Assembly (NCBI RefSeq): GCF_027943255.1
Contig: NC_072894.1
Span: 54,811,601-54,875,600, forward strand
DNA length: 64,000 nt
Source of the DNA: Anastrepha obliqua
Lineage: Eukaryota > Arthropoda > Insecta > Diptera > Tephritidae
Reading direction: 5' to 3'
The position numbers and the translations under genes are program-made. Below, piece by piece: positions 42,350 to 52,444 of this stretch (positions are counted from its first letter, which is position 1; each line of letters opens with the position of its first letter). The notes under the pieces were generated by a model. The model worked only from the letters and a program-made list of their open reading frames with translations, did no database searches and was not told the DNA's origin.

Positions 42350-42832
42350 AGTTACGTTCTCTGCTATTGCGAACGCGAAAAAAAAAATACTTTTTAGTAT
42401 TTATGCTAGGCTATGCCTGCTTTATTCGAAGTTCAATTTTAAACTTAAATTGGCTAGGCAGTATGCCCGCTTTATTTGAAGTTAATTTTATAACTTAAAA
42501 CTAAATTTACATGCTTTAGTTTTTATATTACTTTGAATATGCACCAGACGCTTATTAGGCATAAAAGGGTAATTTCCTGTTTATTACTTTTAACATATTA
42601 CTTTTAACATAATTCTGTTGACGTAGCAATTATTAGCTTTTTGGTCAACAGCTAGCGTAAATACCAGTCAGCAGTTACCGGTTAATGTACTTTGCAAATA
42701 TTAATAAAAAGGAAAACAGTTTCCTGTTTATTAATTTATTGCATTTATATCGACACTGCTATTATTGGCTTTTGGGTCAATAACTAGCGTAAGTGTCAAG
42801 TCAGCGAAGAATTAACAAAGCTCGTGTTAACT
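42350..42832 (-). repeat. 3' LTR of errantivirus copy B
   Basis: 483 bp. On the inner side, AAGAGGGGAAG (minus strand, about 42843-42833) is the polypurine tract. The A-run near 42378 has ten A versus nine in the other LTR. A 24-27 bp block (GGAAACAG..TTTCCTG type) occurs in duplicate within the LTR. Confidence 0.95.
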
Positions 42833-42880
42833 CTTCCCCTCTTAGGTCGATTGTCCTCAATCGGCACAACTGTTGTGAAA

Positions 42881-44419
42881 TTATAAAGTGACCTGGAAAA
42901 ATGGGCCTTTAGGCACGTCTGTTACATATTCTTTAGTTACATGCAATTTTTTGTTATAATAATTTTTTTTTATTAAAAAAATTAGAGAAACAATAATAAA
43001 AATTAGCATAATTATTACATCAGTACTTATACTAATTATATGTTTGTTTTTATTATCTTTTACCAACAACTGAATGTCGCTCTTATGTTCTAAATGGCTT
43101 ACATATAGAGCCTCGATTTTTAAATTCAAATTTGTTTCATTTTTTTCTCTTATATGCGTTATTAAATTTGGTAGAATAAATGTGTCATAACTTTTTAGAT
43201 TAAAGTTGTTGTAGGTTACGTTTGATATTGTGATTTTACAATTTATAAATTTTATCAAAAATGTTCCTTTATTTAGAAATTTTAAATTGTTACAATCATG
43301 GTTTATATTTCCATAAAAATGTTTCAGTATTAGTATCCCTGGTTCGATTTCTGTTACCGAAGATTCTGTTAAATTTTTTAGCTGACATTGAGCTTCTCTA
43401 AACTCCAAAATATTGATTAAACATTCGTCATTTTTCCTAACTAAATTTTTCTCTAAATTATCCCTAACTTCCAAATTGTAAATGTAGTTATTATTATCTA
43501 CAAGTACTTCATATTCGCTTAAAATAATTGATTTATTTAAGGTATTGGGGAGGGGTTCAAATTTTATTTTGGATAGTATACTTGCGGAAAATTGTGGAAT
43601 AAGTAAGGTAAGTATAATGGTATTTTCCTGAAATATTACGGCTATCTTGATATTCCTATAGCTGTCGTAGTCCGTGATTAGGTCCAGTTCTGTTTGTGTC
43701 ACTATGTCGGTGGGAACGATGCCCAATTTGGTAGAAAATATGATTTGTTCAATGTCGTCTACGTGGTTTCTCAAGAGCGTTATATCATTGTTAATCCTAT
43801 ACGTATGCTCAATAAATTCAATGTCGTCTTCTAATGTTTTTATTTTGTTCATTGTGGAGTGTCTGAATGTATTTATGTAGTCGCTTATAAAGGTCTGTTG
43901 CCTATTTATGTGGGTCGTAATATTCTCTATTTGTTGCGTTAAAAAATTGTTAAAGTGCGTTAATTTGATTGCATTGTCTGTAATCGTTCGTTCGTTACTA
44001 CGTATCTGATCTAGTGCATCCTTGATATCTCGTTCATCGTCACTGTCCATGGAGCCTGCTATAAATTTCAAACCTTTACCTATTACGTTAATTAGTCCTC
44101 GTTTTGATTTCGGATGTGGGTGTAATTTGTCTATTTTTGTTTTCAGTAATAGAAAATTTTCGGTAATGGATTCCAAGATTTGCGAGTCCTCGGAGGAAGT
44201 CGTTTTTAAAGTATTTATGTTGTCCATAATACGTAACATCGTGTCTTCGTATGTAGTTAAGTTGATAAAATGTAGTACCTTGTCGTAATGATTAATTGTT
44301 TTCAATTCTCCTATCTTAATGGGTATGTATCCGTTGTTATTTGTTAAGTCCTGCACGTCAATTTGTTGGCTTTTGACACCAAGTACAAATGTCATGGCAA
44401 ATATTGTCGTCAATAGCAT
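42881..44419 (-). CDS. env: Envelope glycoprotein of errantivirus copy B
   Basis: A complete 512-codon frame from ATG at 44419. A signal peptide is likely at residues 1-18. A basic KSKR site near residue 107 is followed by a hydrophobic Gly/Ile-rich fusion-peptide-like segment and an acidic DSDDE patch, the same layout as env of copy A but with clearly diverged sequence. Coiled-coil-like Leu/Ile spacing follows. A transmembrane helix lies around residues 470-488 (IIMLIFIIVSLIFLI), with a short basic tail after it. Several NxT/S sequons occur. Family knowledge: errantivirus Env is made from a spliced transcript and is related to baculovirus F proteins. It is the only gene of this copy with a full, unbroken frame and an ATG. 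Confidence 0.92.
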   Translation of the reverse strand: MLLTTIFAMTFVLGVKSQQIDVQDLTNNNGYIPIKIGELKTINHYDKVLHFINLTTYEDTMLRIMDNINTLKTTSSEDSQILESITENFLLLKTKIDKLHPHPKSKRGLINVIGKGLKFIAGSMDSDDERDIKDALDQIRSNERTITDNAIKLTHFNNFLTQQIENITTHINRQQTFISDYINTFRHSTMNKIKTLEDDIEFIEHTYRINNDITLLRNHVDDIEQIIFSTKLGIVPTDIVTQTELDLITDYDSYRNIKIAVIFQENTIILTLLIPQFSASILSKIKFEPLPNTLNKSIILSEYEVLVDNNNYIYNLEVRDNLEKNLVRKNDECLINILEFREAQCQLKNLTESSVTEIEPGILILKHFYGNINHDCNNLKFLNKGTFLIKFINCKITISNVTYNNFNLKSYDTFILPNLITHIREKNETNLNLKIEALYVSHLEHKSDIQLLVKDNKNKHIISISTDVIIMLIFIIVSLIFLIKKNYYNKKLHVTKEYVTDVPKGPFFQVTL

Positions 44420-44447
44420 TTTCCTGTGAAAAGTGAGGGTAGCTGAT

Positions 44448-45506
44448 TTAACTTTGTCTAATATCTTTTTTGTGAATTATCCTGCCTGACTTAGTTTTTA
44501 TGGTTGTGTTAAAATTTTCTGCTACGATTTCCTTCTTATATCTAGCTGACAACTTACTTCCTATTCTCTTGTTTATTTTAACGTATATAGTGTCTCCTTC
44601 TGAGAACGTTTTTGCGGTTTTCCTATCTTTGTTGTGATAAGAAAGATCCTGTTTTTGTTTATTATGTAATTTCTCCCTGATTTCCTGTCTATCCTTCTCA
44701 AGGAGTTTGGGATCACTGCTAATTCTTCTCCCAAAAAATATTTCTATTGGCTTTTTCCCTGTGGTAGAATGCACGGAGTAGTTGTACTCCTTGACGGATT
44801 TTTCTAATAATTCACTGAAGGATCGATGGCACTTATCGACTTGGAGACAGCGCATTATTTCCTGTAGGGTGGAGTGAAAGCGTTCTACCTGCCCATTTGA
44901 AGAACTAGTATATGGAGGTGTTCGATATATATCTGTGCCAAATTCATTATTGATCATGAAGTTTATTGATTCTGAATTAAAGGATCTTTCGTTGTCCATA
45001 ACTATTGTTTCTGGTACTAAGGCAAAAAGGATATCCCTTAGCGGTTGCCTTATATCTTCGCTTGCTTTGGAGCGAATAACTTTTGCTACTGCATATTTAG
45101 AAAATTTATCTACGGCTGTTAAAATAAGTTGTTTTCCCACTATTAATATATCTATATGGACTATTTGACCTGGGAATTGAGGTATGGGTGTGGCTTGTAT
45201 TTGAGGCTTTGGTGGATTACGCTCGTATTTATTTTCCTTGCATGTAACACATGTTTTGATAATTTTCTTAATTTTATTTGCCATTCCGGGAAAGTAGTAC
45301 CTTTCTAAAATCTGTGTTTTGTTTTCTTTACTATTCCTGTGGGCTCTATTATGTGTTTTAATAATAATTTCCTCCTGCTCTTTCTCCTTTGCCGCTGTTG
45401 CTGGTTTTACTACCTTTTCTACTGCTGCTGCTTGTCTTAATATCGTTTTATTTCTGCTGCTGCTTCTCTTAGCTTTTTTCTTTGCCGCTCTTGCTGGTTT
45501 TACCAC
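44448..45506 (-). pseudogene. Integrase of errantivirus copy B with repeat-derived N terminus
   Basis: The open frame starts at a GTG, with no upstream ATG before a stop, so translation as it stands is doubtful. From about residue 50: zinc-binding His-His-Cys-Cys (HNRAH...CVTC), catalytic core with Asp in HIDIL, Asp in VMDNERSF and Glu in NGQVERFHS, then a basic C-terminal domain (KINKRIGSKL). Before the zinc finger, about 45 residues come from tandem repeats rich in Lys, Ala and Arg, replacing the RNase H region. Env follows after about 28 bp. The integrase core itself is unbroken and all catalytic residues are present. Confidence 0.88.
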
Positions 45507-45640
45507 CTTTTCTACTGCTGCTGCTTGTCTTAATATCGTTTTATTCCTGCTGCTGCTTGTCTTGCTATCGTTTTATTCCTGCTGCTGCTGGTTTTACCAC
45601 CTTTTCTACTGCTGCTGCTGAGATTGAGATGGCTGGCACA
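45395..45640 (-). repeat. Ala/Lys-coding tandem repeat at the deletion join of copy B
   Basis: Units of about 96-100 bp, containing (CTG)n-like runs and CTTAATATCGTTTTATT, occur twice and partially a third time. They lie where gag-RT-RNase H should be. In the integrase frame they encode runs such as NKTILRQAAAVEKVVKP. They probably formed by slippage on short CTG runs during or after the deletion. Confidence 0.85.
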
Positions 45641-45697
45641 TAATGCCTTCTCTTTTGCTATTTACCGCTACTTGAGGGCCACTTTCCCAATTTCAGT

Positions 45698-45961
45698 TTG
45701 TCCTTTTATAGGAAATTTTTTTTGTTTGCTCACTCGCGAATTTTTTTCGCGGGTTTGTCCTTTTATAAGGATTTTTGCTCACTCGCGAATTTTTTTTGCG
45801 GGTTTGTCCTTTTATAAGGATTTTTGCTCACTCGCGAATTTTTTCGCGGGTTTGTCCTTTTATAAGGATTTTTGCTCACTCGCGAATTTTTTCGCGGGTT
45901 TGTCCTTTTATAAGGATTTTTGCTCACTCGCGAATTTTTTCGTGAACTGTGCTCGGGCGCC
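45698..45961 (-). repeat. Five 48-49 bp leader repeats and primer-binding site of copy B
   Basis: GCTCACTCGCGAATT recurs at 45728, 45777, 45826, 45874 and 45922. Each unit contains the palindrome TCCTTTTATAAGGA plus a CGCGAA...TTCGCG inverted repeat, so each can form stem-loops. Next to the LTR the minus strand reads (T)GGCGCCCGAGCA, a lysine-tRNA-like primer-binding site. The same palindrome occurs once in the leader of copy A. Confidence 0.88.
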
Positions 45962-46443
45962 AGTTACGTTCTCTGCTATTGCGAACGCGAAAAAAAAATA
46001 CTTTTTAGTATTTATGCTAGGCTATGCCTGCTTTATTCGAAGTTCAATTTTAAACTTAAATTGGCTAGGCAGTATGCCCGCTTTATTTGAAGTTAATTTT
46101 ATAACTTAAAACTAAATTTACATGCTTTAGTTTTTATATTACTTTGAATATGCACCAGACGCTTATTAGGCATAAAAGGGTAATTTCCTGTTTATTACTT
46201 TTAACATATTACTTTTAACATAATTCTGTTGACGTAGCAATTATTAGCTTTTTGGTCAACAGCTAGCGTAAATACCAGTCAGCAGTTACCGGTTAATGTA
46301 CTTTGCAAATATTAATAAAAAGGAAAACAGTTTCCTGTTTATTAATTTATTGCATTTATATCGACACTGCTATTATTGGCTTTTGGGTCAATAACTAGCG
46401 TAAGTGTCAAGTCAGCGAAGAATTAACAAAGCTCGTGTTAACT
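45962..46443 (-). repeat. 5' LTR of errantivirus copy B
   Basis: 482 bp, near-identical to 42350-42832, bounded by TACA at 46444-46447. 46448-46608 beyond it contains only A+T-rich flank with CATATG steps and no gene. Confidence 0.95.
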
Positions 46444-46612
46444 TACATATGCGCATATGTATATGCTGTGTGTATGTATGCTCACCAGCCACAGCTCGAA
46501 ATAAAACGGTAAAACTTCTCAAGAAATCCAGCGCGCATTCAATAGCGCAGCGCACATTCATAGGCACAGCATTGTTTGTACAGTAACCTTGACATGTTTA
46601 CAAGCACCTTAA

Positions 46613-48875
46613 CCCTAAACACATAACCTTCTAAGCTGCCCTTTTAAACATAACCATTCGTCATTTCGACGAGCTATTATTCGCGATATGTAAACCGGTT
46701 GAAAATATATATTTCTGAAAGTTTTAACACACAGTTATATTAACCAAGTATTTCTTAAGTAAAACACACAATAAATTAAATTTTTTGTAAGTATATTTTT
46801 TATAATCTATGTTTTTATAAAACGCTCTCTTTTGAGATCTCTGTAAGATAACATACTTATAAAATCTAAAAAAAAAACGCAACAAAAACAGCCTTTTCTT
46901 CTTTGGCGATATTTAACTATATTCATTGCAAATTTTTTGAAGCACATTGTGTGTAAAAGTCGAGTTTGTGTTCACCACAAATTGCAATATTGCATTTCGA
47001 GCATGATGACTTTGTCATACGTATCTTTTTATATGAGCAGAGATTACAGATTCTTCTCTTATTGGGATTGGGTACTTCTACTGGCTGAAACTCATTGCTG
47101 GTTGATGGCAGACTTTCATCGTGACTTTTGACCCCATTTCCTTCTAATACATGTAGAATATTGCCTTTTACATTCCGTGCCATTGTGCGACACTCTAATC
47201 GGGTTTTGAGCCAAGGTTCTACAAGTTTTGAATATAGCTGCTTCATGAACTCACGCCGGGTAATTATTGATTGTCCCAGTACAGAAGCGTTATGGCAATA
47301 AATTATGTAGCTGTTGATACAAGATATATTTATCATACCATAAAATACACAGATTGGCCATCGATTGGTTTTTCGTTGCATGACATTACTGAGCACATTT
47401 GGTCGAACGTGTCTACTCCACCTTTTGCACTATTATAAAACTCGACCATAGACGGCTTTTTTGTTTCGGGATTCACCTATCCCTCTTCATCGCAAGGTGA
47501 TAATAGGTAAACCATTTTAGAGGGTTTAGGTTTGTATGACAGTAGAGTAAGTGGGCCATTGTAACAAAACATCGATGTATTGATATTTCTCAACCGATTA
47601 TTTTTCATTTCTTCTGGGATTTCTGTTTTGTTTGCTCGCAATGTTCCTACAATTGTCAACTTATAAGGCTGCTGCAGTAGCTGCTTCGCTAGTGGTATTG
47701 ACGAAAACCAGTTATCAATGATAACATTTCTGTTTGAGCCATGTATACTACGAGTAAGTTCTTTGGCGAAATACTCTCCTAAAGGCAGCACTCCAGTATC
47801 TGTCCTTTTCCAAGATATGGCATTGAATCAATCATATATAATATCTAGTGCAACTGTCACACATCATAACCAATTTAACGCCATATTTTGCCGGCTTATT
47901 CGGAATATACATACGAAATTTACATCTCCCACGAAACGCTAATAATTGCTCATCAATTGTGACATTTGTTCCAGGCATATAGTTTTGACGGCACTGAGCC
48001 ATGAGTAATTCCCAAATGTTTCTTATGGGTATAAAAGGATATTCTGTTTGCTTTTGTAATCGTAAGATTTTATCATCAAAACGTAGACACCGAAGAAGAA
48101 AGTCGCATCTCTCTTTACTCATGCACGATATATATCTAGTCCCAGAATACTCTATATTGAACAATTCGTTGAGTGTCAAATGATTATCTTTCAACGCTGC
48201 AGTTAGTACTAAAATACCAATCAGAGCTCTTATCTCAAATTTGCTAGTTTCACTCTGTGAAAATTAAGCTTGCTCATAGTTTTCTTTCCTGATTGTAATC
48301 TCCGAGTTTGTCCACTTCACAATTTTTTCTAACATTTGATCGGTCATAAAATGCTCAAATAATGCAAGTGGATCAGTTATATTTTTGAAAGTTGAACTGA
48401 AGGAGAACGGGACTCTAGTGAACGGTTTAGCGAAACAAGAGAATATTGATCGTGTATATTTAGGGAGTTATTCACACTGAATTATCTGAATAATCGTCTA
48501 CGTGATCGCTTTCTACATCATCAAGCTCCTCATTATCTTCAAGTTCGCTGCCAGACGAGTCATCCAACACACTGGCATCTTCCTCCTGCAATAAGGAACG
48601 AAGAATAGATTCCTCAGATAACACTCCTCTTGACGACATTAAAAAAACCATTAAAAAAAAAGCACACAAATACTAACCATTCGTCGAAATGACGTACAAT
48701 TTCTCGGAGTCTCAAAAAACTACTCAACTACGCGCCTCACACGTAAGCTTCTCAAGAGAGCTCAATGAATACTGAGTTGACAAGTAAAGGTATGGCGATC
48801 ATCCTGCATATTAAAAAGTTACAACGATATTTCTATCGTCTGTTCGACGATTCGACGAAGGTTATGCGTATAGGG
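46613..48875 (-). mobile_element. piggyBac-like element 2 with both termini
   Basis: 2,263 bp between TTAA at 46609-46612 and 48876-48879. Terminal repeats are CCCTAAACACATAACCTTC (left) and, complemented, CCCTATACGCATAACCTTC (right), 17 of 19 matching. Sub-terminal inverted blocks containing ATTCGTC and TTTCGACGA lie near 46647 and 48685, as in piggyBac's internal repeats. One transposase gene on the minus strand, broken. Confidence 0.93.
46923..48669 (-). pseudogene. piggyBac-like transposase 2
   Basis: N terminus 48472-48669 is acidic (EEDASVLDDSSGSELEDNEELDD). 47832-48194 has LRCLRFDDK and TNVTIDEQLLAFRGRCKFR, with the first conserved Asp region. 47477-47791 has NRNVIIDNWFSSIPLA, with the second Asp. 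46923-47396 has the tail of the catalytic fold and a C-terminal cysteine-rich domain (CNLCSYKK...CSKCNIAICGEH) that binds the transposon ends in the family. Frame changes or stops separate these blocks, including one just before 47477 and one near 47400. The late Asp region around 47400-47470 is damaged. Confidence 0.9.
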
Positions 48876-48879
48876 TTAA

Positions 48880-49129
48880 AATGCTCTGATTTCAGAGAAG
48901 TTTCTAACTTTGCAGATATATGCATAGGTTTTGTGCACTTTTTATCAATTCAAGAACTACATACGTAAAGTAATCTACTAATTACCAATTTGCCTACTAT
49001 CAGTTAACATAAAATAATTGTTTCCAAATTTTATCTTAGTATTAAAATGTTCCAATCAGACCTTTTTTTAAGCTACTTGTTTTCTTCTGCAACTTACTGT
49101 ATGCTCATGCGCGCACTTGACGCACAGCA
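48880..49129. other. Flank of piggyBac-like element 2, no gene
   Basis: A+T-rich sequence between the right TTAA and repeat R2. No coding frame, splice signal or repeat recognised. Confidence 0.6.
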
Positions 49130-49641
49130 GCTGCGGCTGTTGAGCATTTAGAAAGACATATTTACATACATATATTGATGCATATATATGTACGAAGCCG
49201 CGGGCACTCGATTTGACAAAAATTCAAGATTTATCAAATATTGGCAAATAATTCTACGCGAAATATTCCAATATTGACTATTTTCGAATTGTCGAGAAAA
49301 TTGGCATATGGGCGGCTCGTTTTATGAATGAAAGTACTTGCTCTTAGAACTATGAGCTCGAATTTATCAATGAATTTTTTGATGATGAGTTTTTGTTGTA
49401 CAGTACAATAGTTGAAACTGTTCGGCGCCGCTGCGACTATTCAGCGCTATGGCAACTAGAATGATGGCCGCTACGCCTGCGTCTATGACTGCATTTTGTT
49501 CTTGTAGTCGCTAGGCATAGAATTTTAGCTTTGAACGACATACGAATTTTGAGGAATAAAGTGAGTGCCCTGTGTGTGCGGTTGTATGCACATGCATATG
49601 TGTATATTAATAAGCATTGTTTTGCTTGAATTCAATTCACA
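49130..49641 (-). repeat. Dispersed repeat R2, copy 2 (reverse)
   Basis: Reverse-complement relative of 25560-26178 and 53925-54545, with the same marker blocks (CGCGAAATATTCCAATATTGAC, CTTGTAGTCGCTAGGCATAG). Its inner end is interrupted by the rosa-like element at 49642. Confidence 0.8.
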
Positions 49642-49643
49642 TA

Positions 49644-50957
49644 CAGGGTTGGCCATATTAAATTGACCCATGTGATTATTAAAAAAATATGGAAAAAGAA
49701 ACATTTTTTTGTGTTTCATTGTGAAAAACATTTAATTTAGTTCAAGGAGATTCGTTTACATCACTTTTTGAATATGATATCGCGCAAGTGGTCGCCCTTA
49801 GCTCGTATAGCGTAATGTGCCCGTTTTTCGGCGTTTTCCATAGTTTTGGCCAGCGTCTCGGCCGATATGGCGGCTATTTCCCGTCGGATATTGGCCTTAA
49901 GTGCGCCTAGTGTCTTTGGCTTGTTGACGTAAACCTTAGATTTCAAATAGCCCCAAAGAAAAAAGTCCGGTGGCATCAAATCCGGTGATCGTGGCGGCCA
50001 GTCAAAATCGCCGCTTTTTGATATCAAACGGCCAGGGAACAAAGTCTTCAATAAGTTGACGGTGGCTCGTGCTGTGTGTGGTGGTGCGCCATCTTGCTGA
50101 AACCAGAAGTGCTCCATACCATTTTCACGAACAATCGGCATCACAAAATCGGTTATCATGGCCCGATAACGCTCTTGATTGGCGGTCAATGGTTGGTGTT
50201 GACCATTTTCAAAGAAGAACGGCCCAATGACCATATCAGCGCAAATGCCACACCAGACTGTAACTTTTTGGTCGTGGAGAGGTACCTCTTCAATAATTTG
50301 AGGGTTTTCAGTGGCGTAGAAACAGCAATTTTGCTTATTTACGGTTCCGTTCAAGGAGAAATGGGCCTCATCACTCATAATGATTTGATGCCAAAAATCC
50401 TTATCAGTTTGGGCCATTCGGACGACAAAATTGGCATATTCCAAGCGACGAGGCTTGTCGGCCGGCAACAGTTGTTGATTTAGTTGTATTTTGTACGGGA
50501 ATATCCCCAAATCCAAACGAATGATACGTCGTAGAGTGGTCCGAGGGATGTCCAACTGAGCAGAACGACGATTACCTGACGTTCGCGGCGATGACTCGAT
50601 ACTGGCTCGTACGGCCGCGATATTTTCGTTAGATCGTCTTGGCCGCTTTTTATTTGGACGTCGGGTATTAGCCACAGTGCCGGAAGACAAAAATCTTTTG
50701 TGCATTTGCTTGATTGCGTTCTTTGACGGCGCACTTTTCACTTTATTTTTTTTTCTCCACGCACGTTGCGTTTTTACAATCGAGAAGGAATTTTGAATGT
50801 ACAGCTGAACAATTTCAGCGCGTTCTATTGGGGTGTACTGTTTCATGGTATAAATCTCCGACTGACGCTTCCAACGCGGTATGTCATTAGCTGATCTGAA
50901 ATTACAGTAAAAAGTTATAGGGTTACTCAATGGGTCAGTTTAATATGGCCAACCCTG
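49644..50957 (-). mobile_element. rosa-like DD41D Tc1/mariner element, apparently complete
   Basis: 1,314 bp between TA dinucleotides (49642-49643 and 50958-50959). Terminal repeats: CAGGGTTGGCCATATTAAA then TGACCCAT, and at the other end the same with one change (AAAC for AAAT). It encodes one open transposase frame on the minus strand. Both ends and the frame look intact, making this the best candidate for an active DNA transposon in the window. Confidence 0.93.
49761..50930 (-). CDS. Transposase, Tc1/mariner superfamily, DD41D (rosa-like)
   Basis: 389 codons; the Met at residue 29 (MKQYTPIERAEIV) is a likelier start, giving about 361 residues, the usual size. The N-terminal helix-turn-helix region (residues 30-90, VQLYIQNSF...KNAIKQMHKRF) is followed by a basic KKRPRRS linker and a second helix-turn-helix (IPRTTLRRIIRLDLG). 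Catalytic residues: Asp in IMSDEAHF, Asp in WFQQDGAPPHTA, and Asp in LMPPDFFLWG, with 41 residues between the last two. That spacing defines DD41D, known from the rosa element of the fruit fly Ceratitis rosa. The enzyme binds the terminal repeats and cuts and pastes at TA. No stop or frameshift. Confidence 0.93.
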   Translation of the reverse strand: MSNPITFYCNFRSANDIPRWKRQSEIYTMKQYTPIERAEIVQLYIQNSFSIVKTQRAWRKKNKVKSAPSKNAIKQMHKRFLSSGTVANTRRPNKKRPRRSNENIAAVRASIESSPRTSGNRRSAQLDIPRTTLRRIIRLDLGIFPYKIQLNQQLLPADKPRRLEYANFVVRMAQTDKDFWHQIIMSDEAHFSLNGTVNKQNCCFYATENPQIIEEVPLHDQKVTVWCGICADMVIGPFFFENGQHQPLTANQERYRAMITDFVMPIVRENGMEHFWFQQDGAPPHTARATVNLLKTLFPGRLISKSGDFDWPPRSPDLMPPDFFLWGYLKSKVYVNKPKTLGALKANIRREIAAISAETLAKTMENAEKRAHYAIRAKGDHLRDIIFKK

Positions 50958-50971
50958 TATTTATATGCATA

Positions 50972-51010
50972 CTAGCAAACCCGGCCCCCTTCGCTGGGCA
51001 CACTAAAATA
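50972..51010 (-). mobile_element. Helitron-type 3' end (hairpin plus CTAG)
   Basis: Read on the minus strand: a GC-rich imperfect hairpin (CCCAGCGAAGGGGGCCGGG) followed by TTTG and CTAG, then T. This is the classical Helitron 3' terminus (hairpin, CTRR, insertion before T). It is only 12 bp from the rosa-like element. The body could be the A+T-rich stretch and 126-bp repeats up to about 52200, a non-autonomous element; the 5' end is not identified. 51011-51560 contains no gene. Confidence 0.5.
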
Positions 51011-51599
51011 GAATAGATATGGTTTAGAACAGAAAATATATGGGTTTCATATTATTTATTTCTTTATTCTTTATTCAAGCGCTTTGGCATAAACAATATT
51101 TTTTGTTTTTCTTTTTGTTTTTGAGTAAATAATATATAAAATATAAATTGAAAATCAGGAAAAAAGAAGATTGTTTTTAAATTTCAAATCAACGCATATG
51201 AATAAACAATCGTCTTTTTTCCTGATCATCCATGAATTTTTCGTTTCAATTTATATGTTTTATTAAGGATTGGAGCTTTTTTAACCATTATCCATTTATA
51301 TTTTTCAAAAAAAAAACGAAATAAATTGTTTTTTCCACGAACACATAATTTCATTCGGATTTCACATTAAATTCTCAAATTTTGTAAGAAATTATTCACT
51401 GTTCCAAAATCCACTCCAAAAAAATTCACAAACGATTTTTACATGTTGCACTTACGTTTTTTCCGTATGGCATCCAAATCAGAAAGAAATATTGACACAT
51501 TGTAACTCACACTGTCAATTTGACAGTTCAGTTCCGCCCCAAGCGTTAAAAGGCTGATTCAAAAGAACGTTGTACCCGTTGCCAGTGCTCCGAATTACA

Positions 51600-52185
51600 A
51601 CCAAACTTTACGAAACCCATTTTCAATACTTACTTAACAATGTGCGTAAGTTTGGTTTAATTCGGTGCAAAGACACGGCGGGTCCACGTTTTGGCATATA
51701 TTTCGAGACCCTAGTCATCAATAGGTATGAAAATTACCCCGTATTAAAGAACTTAACAACAGCTTTCATTTGGTACCAATATTGTACATACACAACCAAA
51801 GGTTACCCGGGTCCACGTTTTGACCTATATCTCGAGACCCCAGTCACGGAGCGGCATGAAAAATACTCTGTACTAAAGCATTCACTAACAGCTTCAATTT
51901 GATATCCATATTGTACAAACACATTCTAGGGTCCACGTTTTGGTCTCTATCTCGAGACCCTAGTCACGGAGCGGCATGAAAAATACTCTGAACTAAAGCA
52001 TTCACCAACAGCTTCCATTTGATACCCATATTGTACATATACATCCGAAGGTTACCCGGGTCCACGTTTTGACCTATATCTCGAGCCCTATCCACCAATA
52101 GGTATCCAAACTATACGGAAACCATCTTCAATACCTTCTTAGCAATGTGTGTAAGTTAAATAGAATAACTTTTTTTATATTAATC
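51600..52185. repeat. Four tandem units of about 126 bp
   Basis: GGGTCCACGTTTTG marks unit starts at 51680, 51809, 51929 and 52058 (spacing 129, 120, 129). Each unit contains ATATCTCGAGACCC and a CACGGAGCGGCATGAAAAATAC or AATAGGTATG alternative. A related 35-bp border block (TTCAATAC.T.CTTA.CAATGTG) occurs before the first and after the last unit. 52186-52440 has no gene. Confidence 0.88.
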
Positions 52186-52444
52186 GTAAAAATATTTTTA
52201 AAAATGGATTGTAAAGCCGAAGACTAGTACTTTGCGATGCCGTTGTGGAAAATTAAAAAAAAAACTTTATCTTGCCCAAAAAAAAAATTAAAAAAATGGC
52301 CAAAATCTGCATTTTTTGACTTTTTAACCTCAAATTGCCAAAAATCCTGACGTGCTGGAGCATTTTCAAGGTCATATTCGTTTTCAGCATAAAAAAACCT
52401 TAAAACCTTAGTTAAAATTATCGAAAAAGTTTTTTGGTTGTTGG

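Larger units (their letters stand above)
42350..46443 (-). mobile_element. Internally deleted errantivirus, copy B (env retained)
   Basis: 4,094 bp flanked by the 4-bp duplication TACA (42346-42349 and 46444-46447). LTRs of 483 and 482 bp differ, as far as I compared, by one base in an A-run. They start AGTTAACACG and end CGTAACT in the element's sense. Minus-strand content: primer-binding site, 48-bp leader repeats, a repeat-rich join, integrase, env, polypurine tract. Gag, protease, RT and RNase H are missing. The conserved LTRs and TSD imply that this deletion form moved recently, necessarily using enzymes from elsewhere. Confidence 0.95.

Noticed and set aside
45698..45961. CRISPR-like regularly spaced repeats
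   Set aside because: Units are contiguous tandem repeats with no unique spacers, lie in a retrovirus leader, and the window is eukaryotic.
45624..46109. 161-residue protein with 16-residue repeats
   Set aside because: Plus-strand shadow of the 48-bp leader repeats and LTR of the errantivirus.
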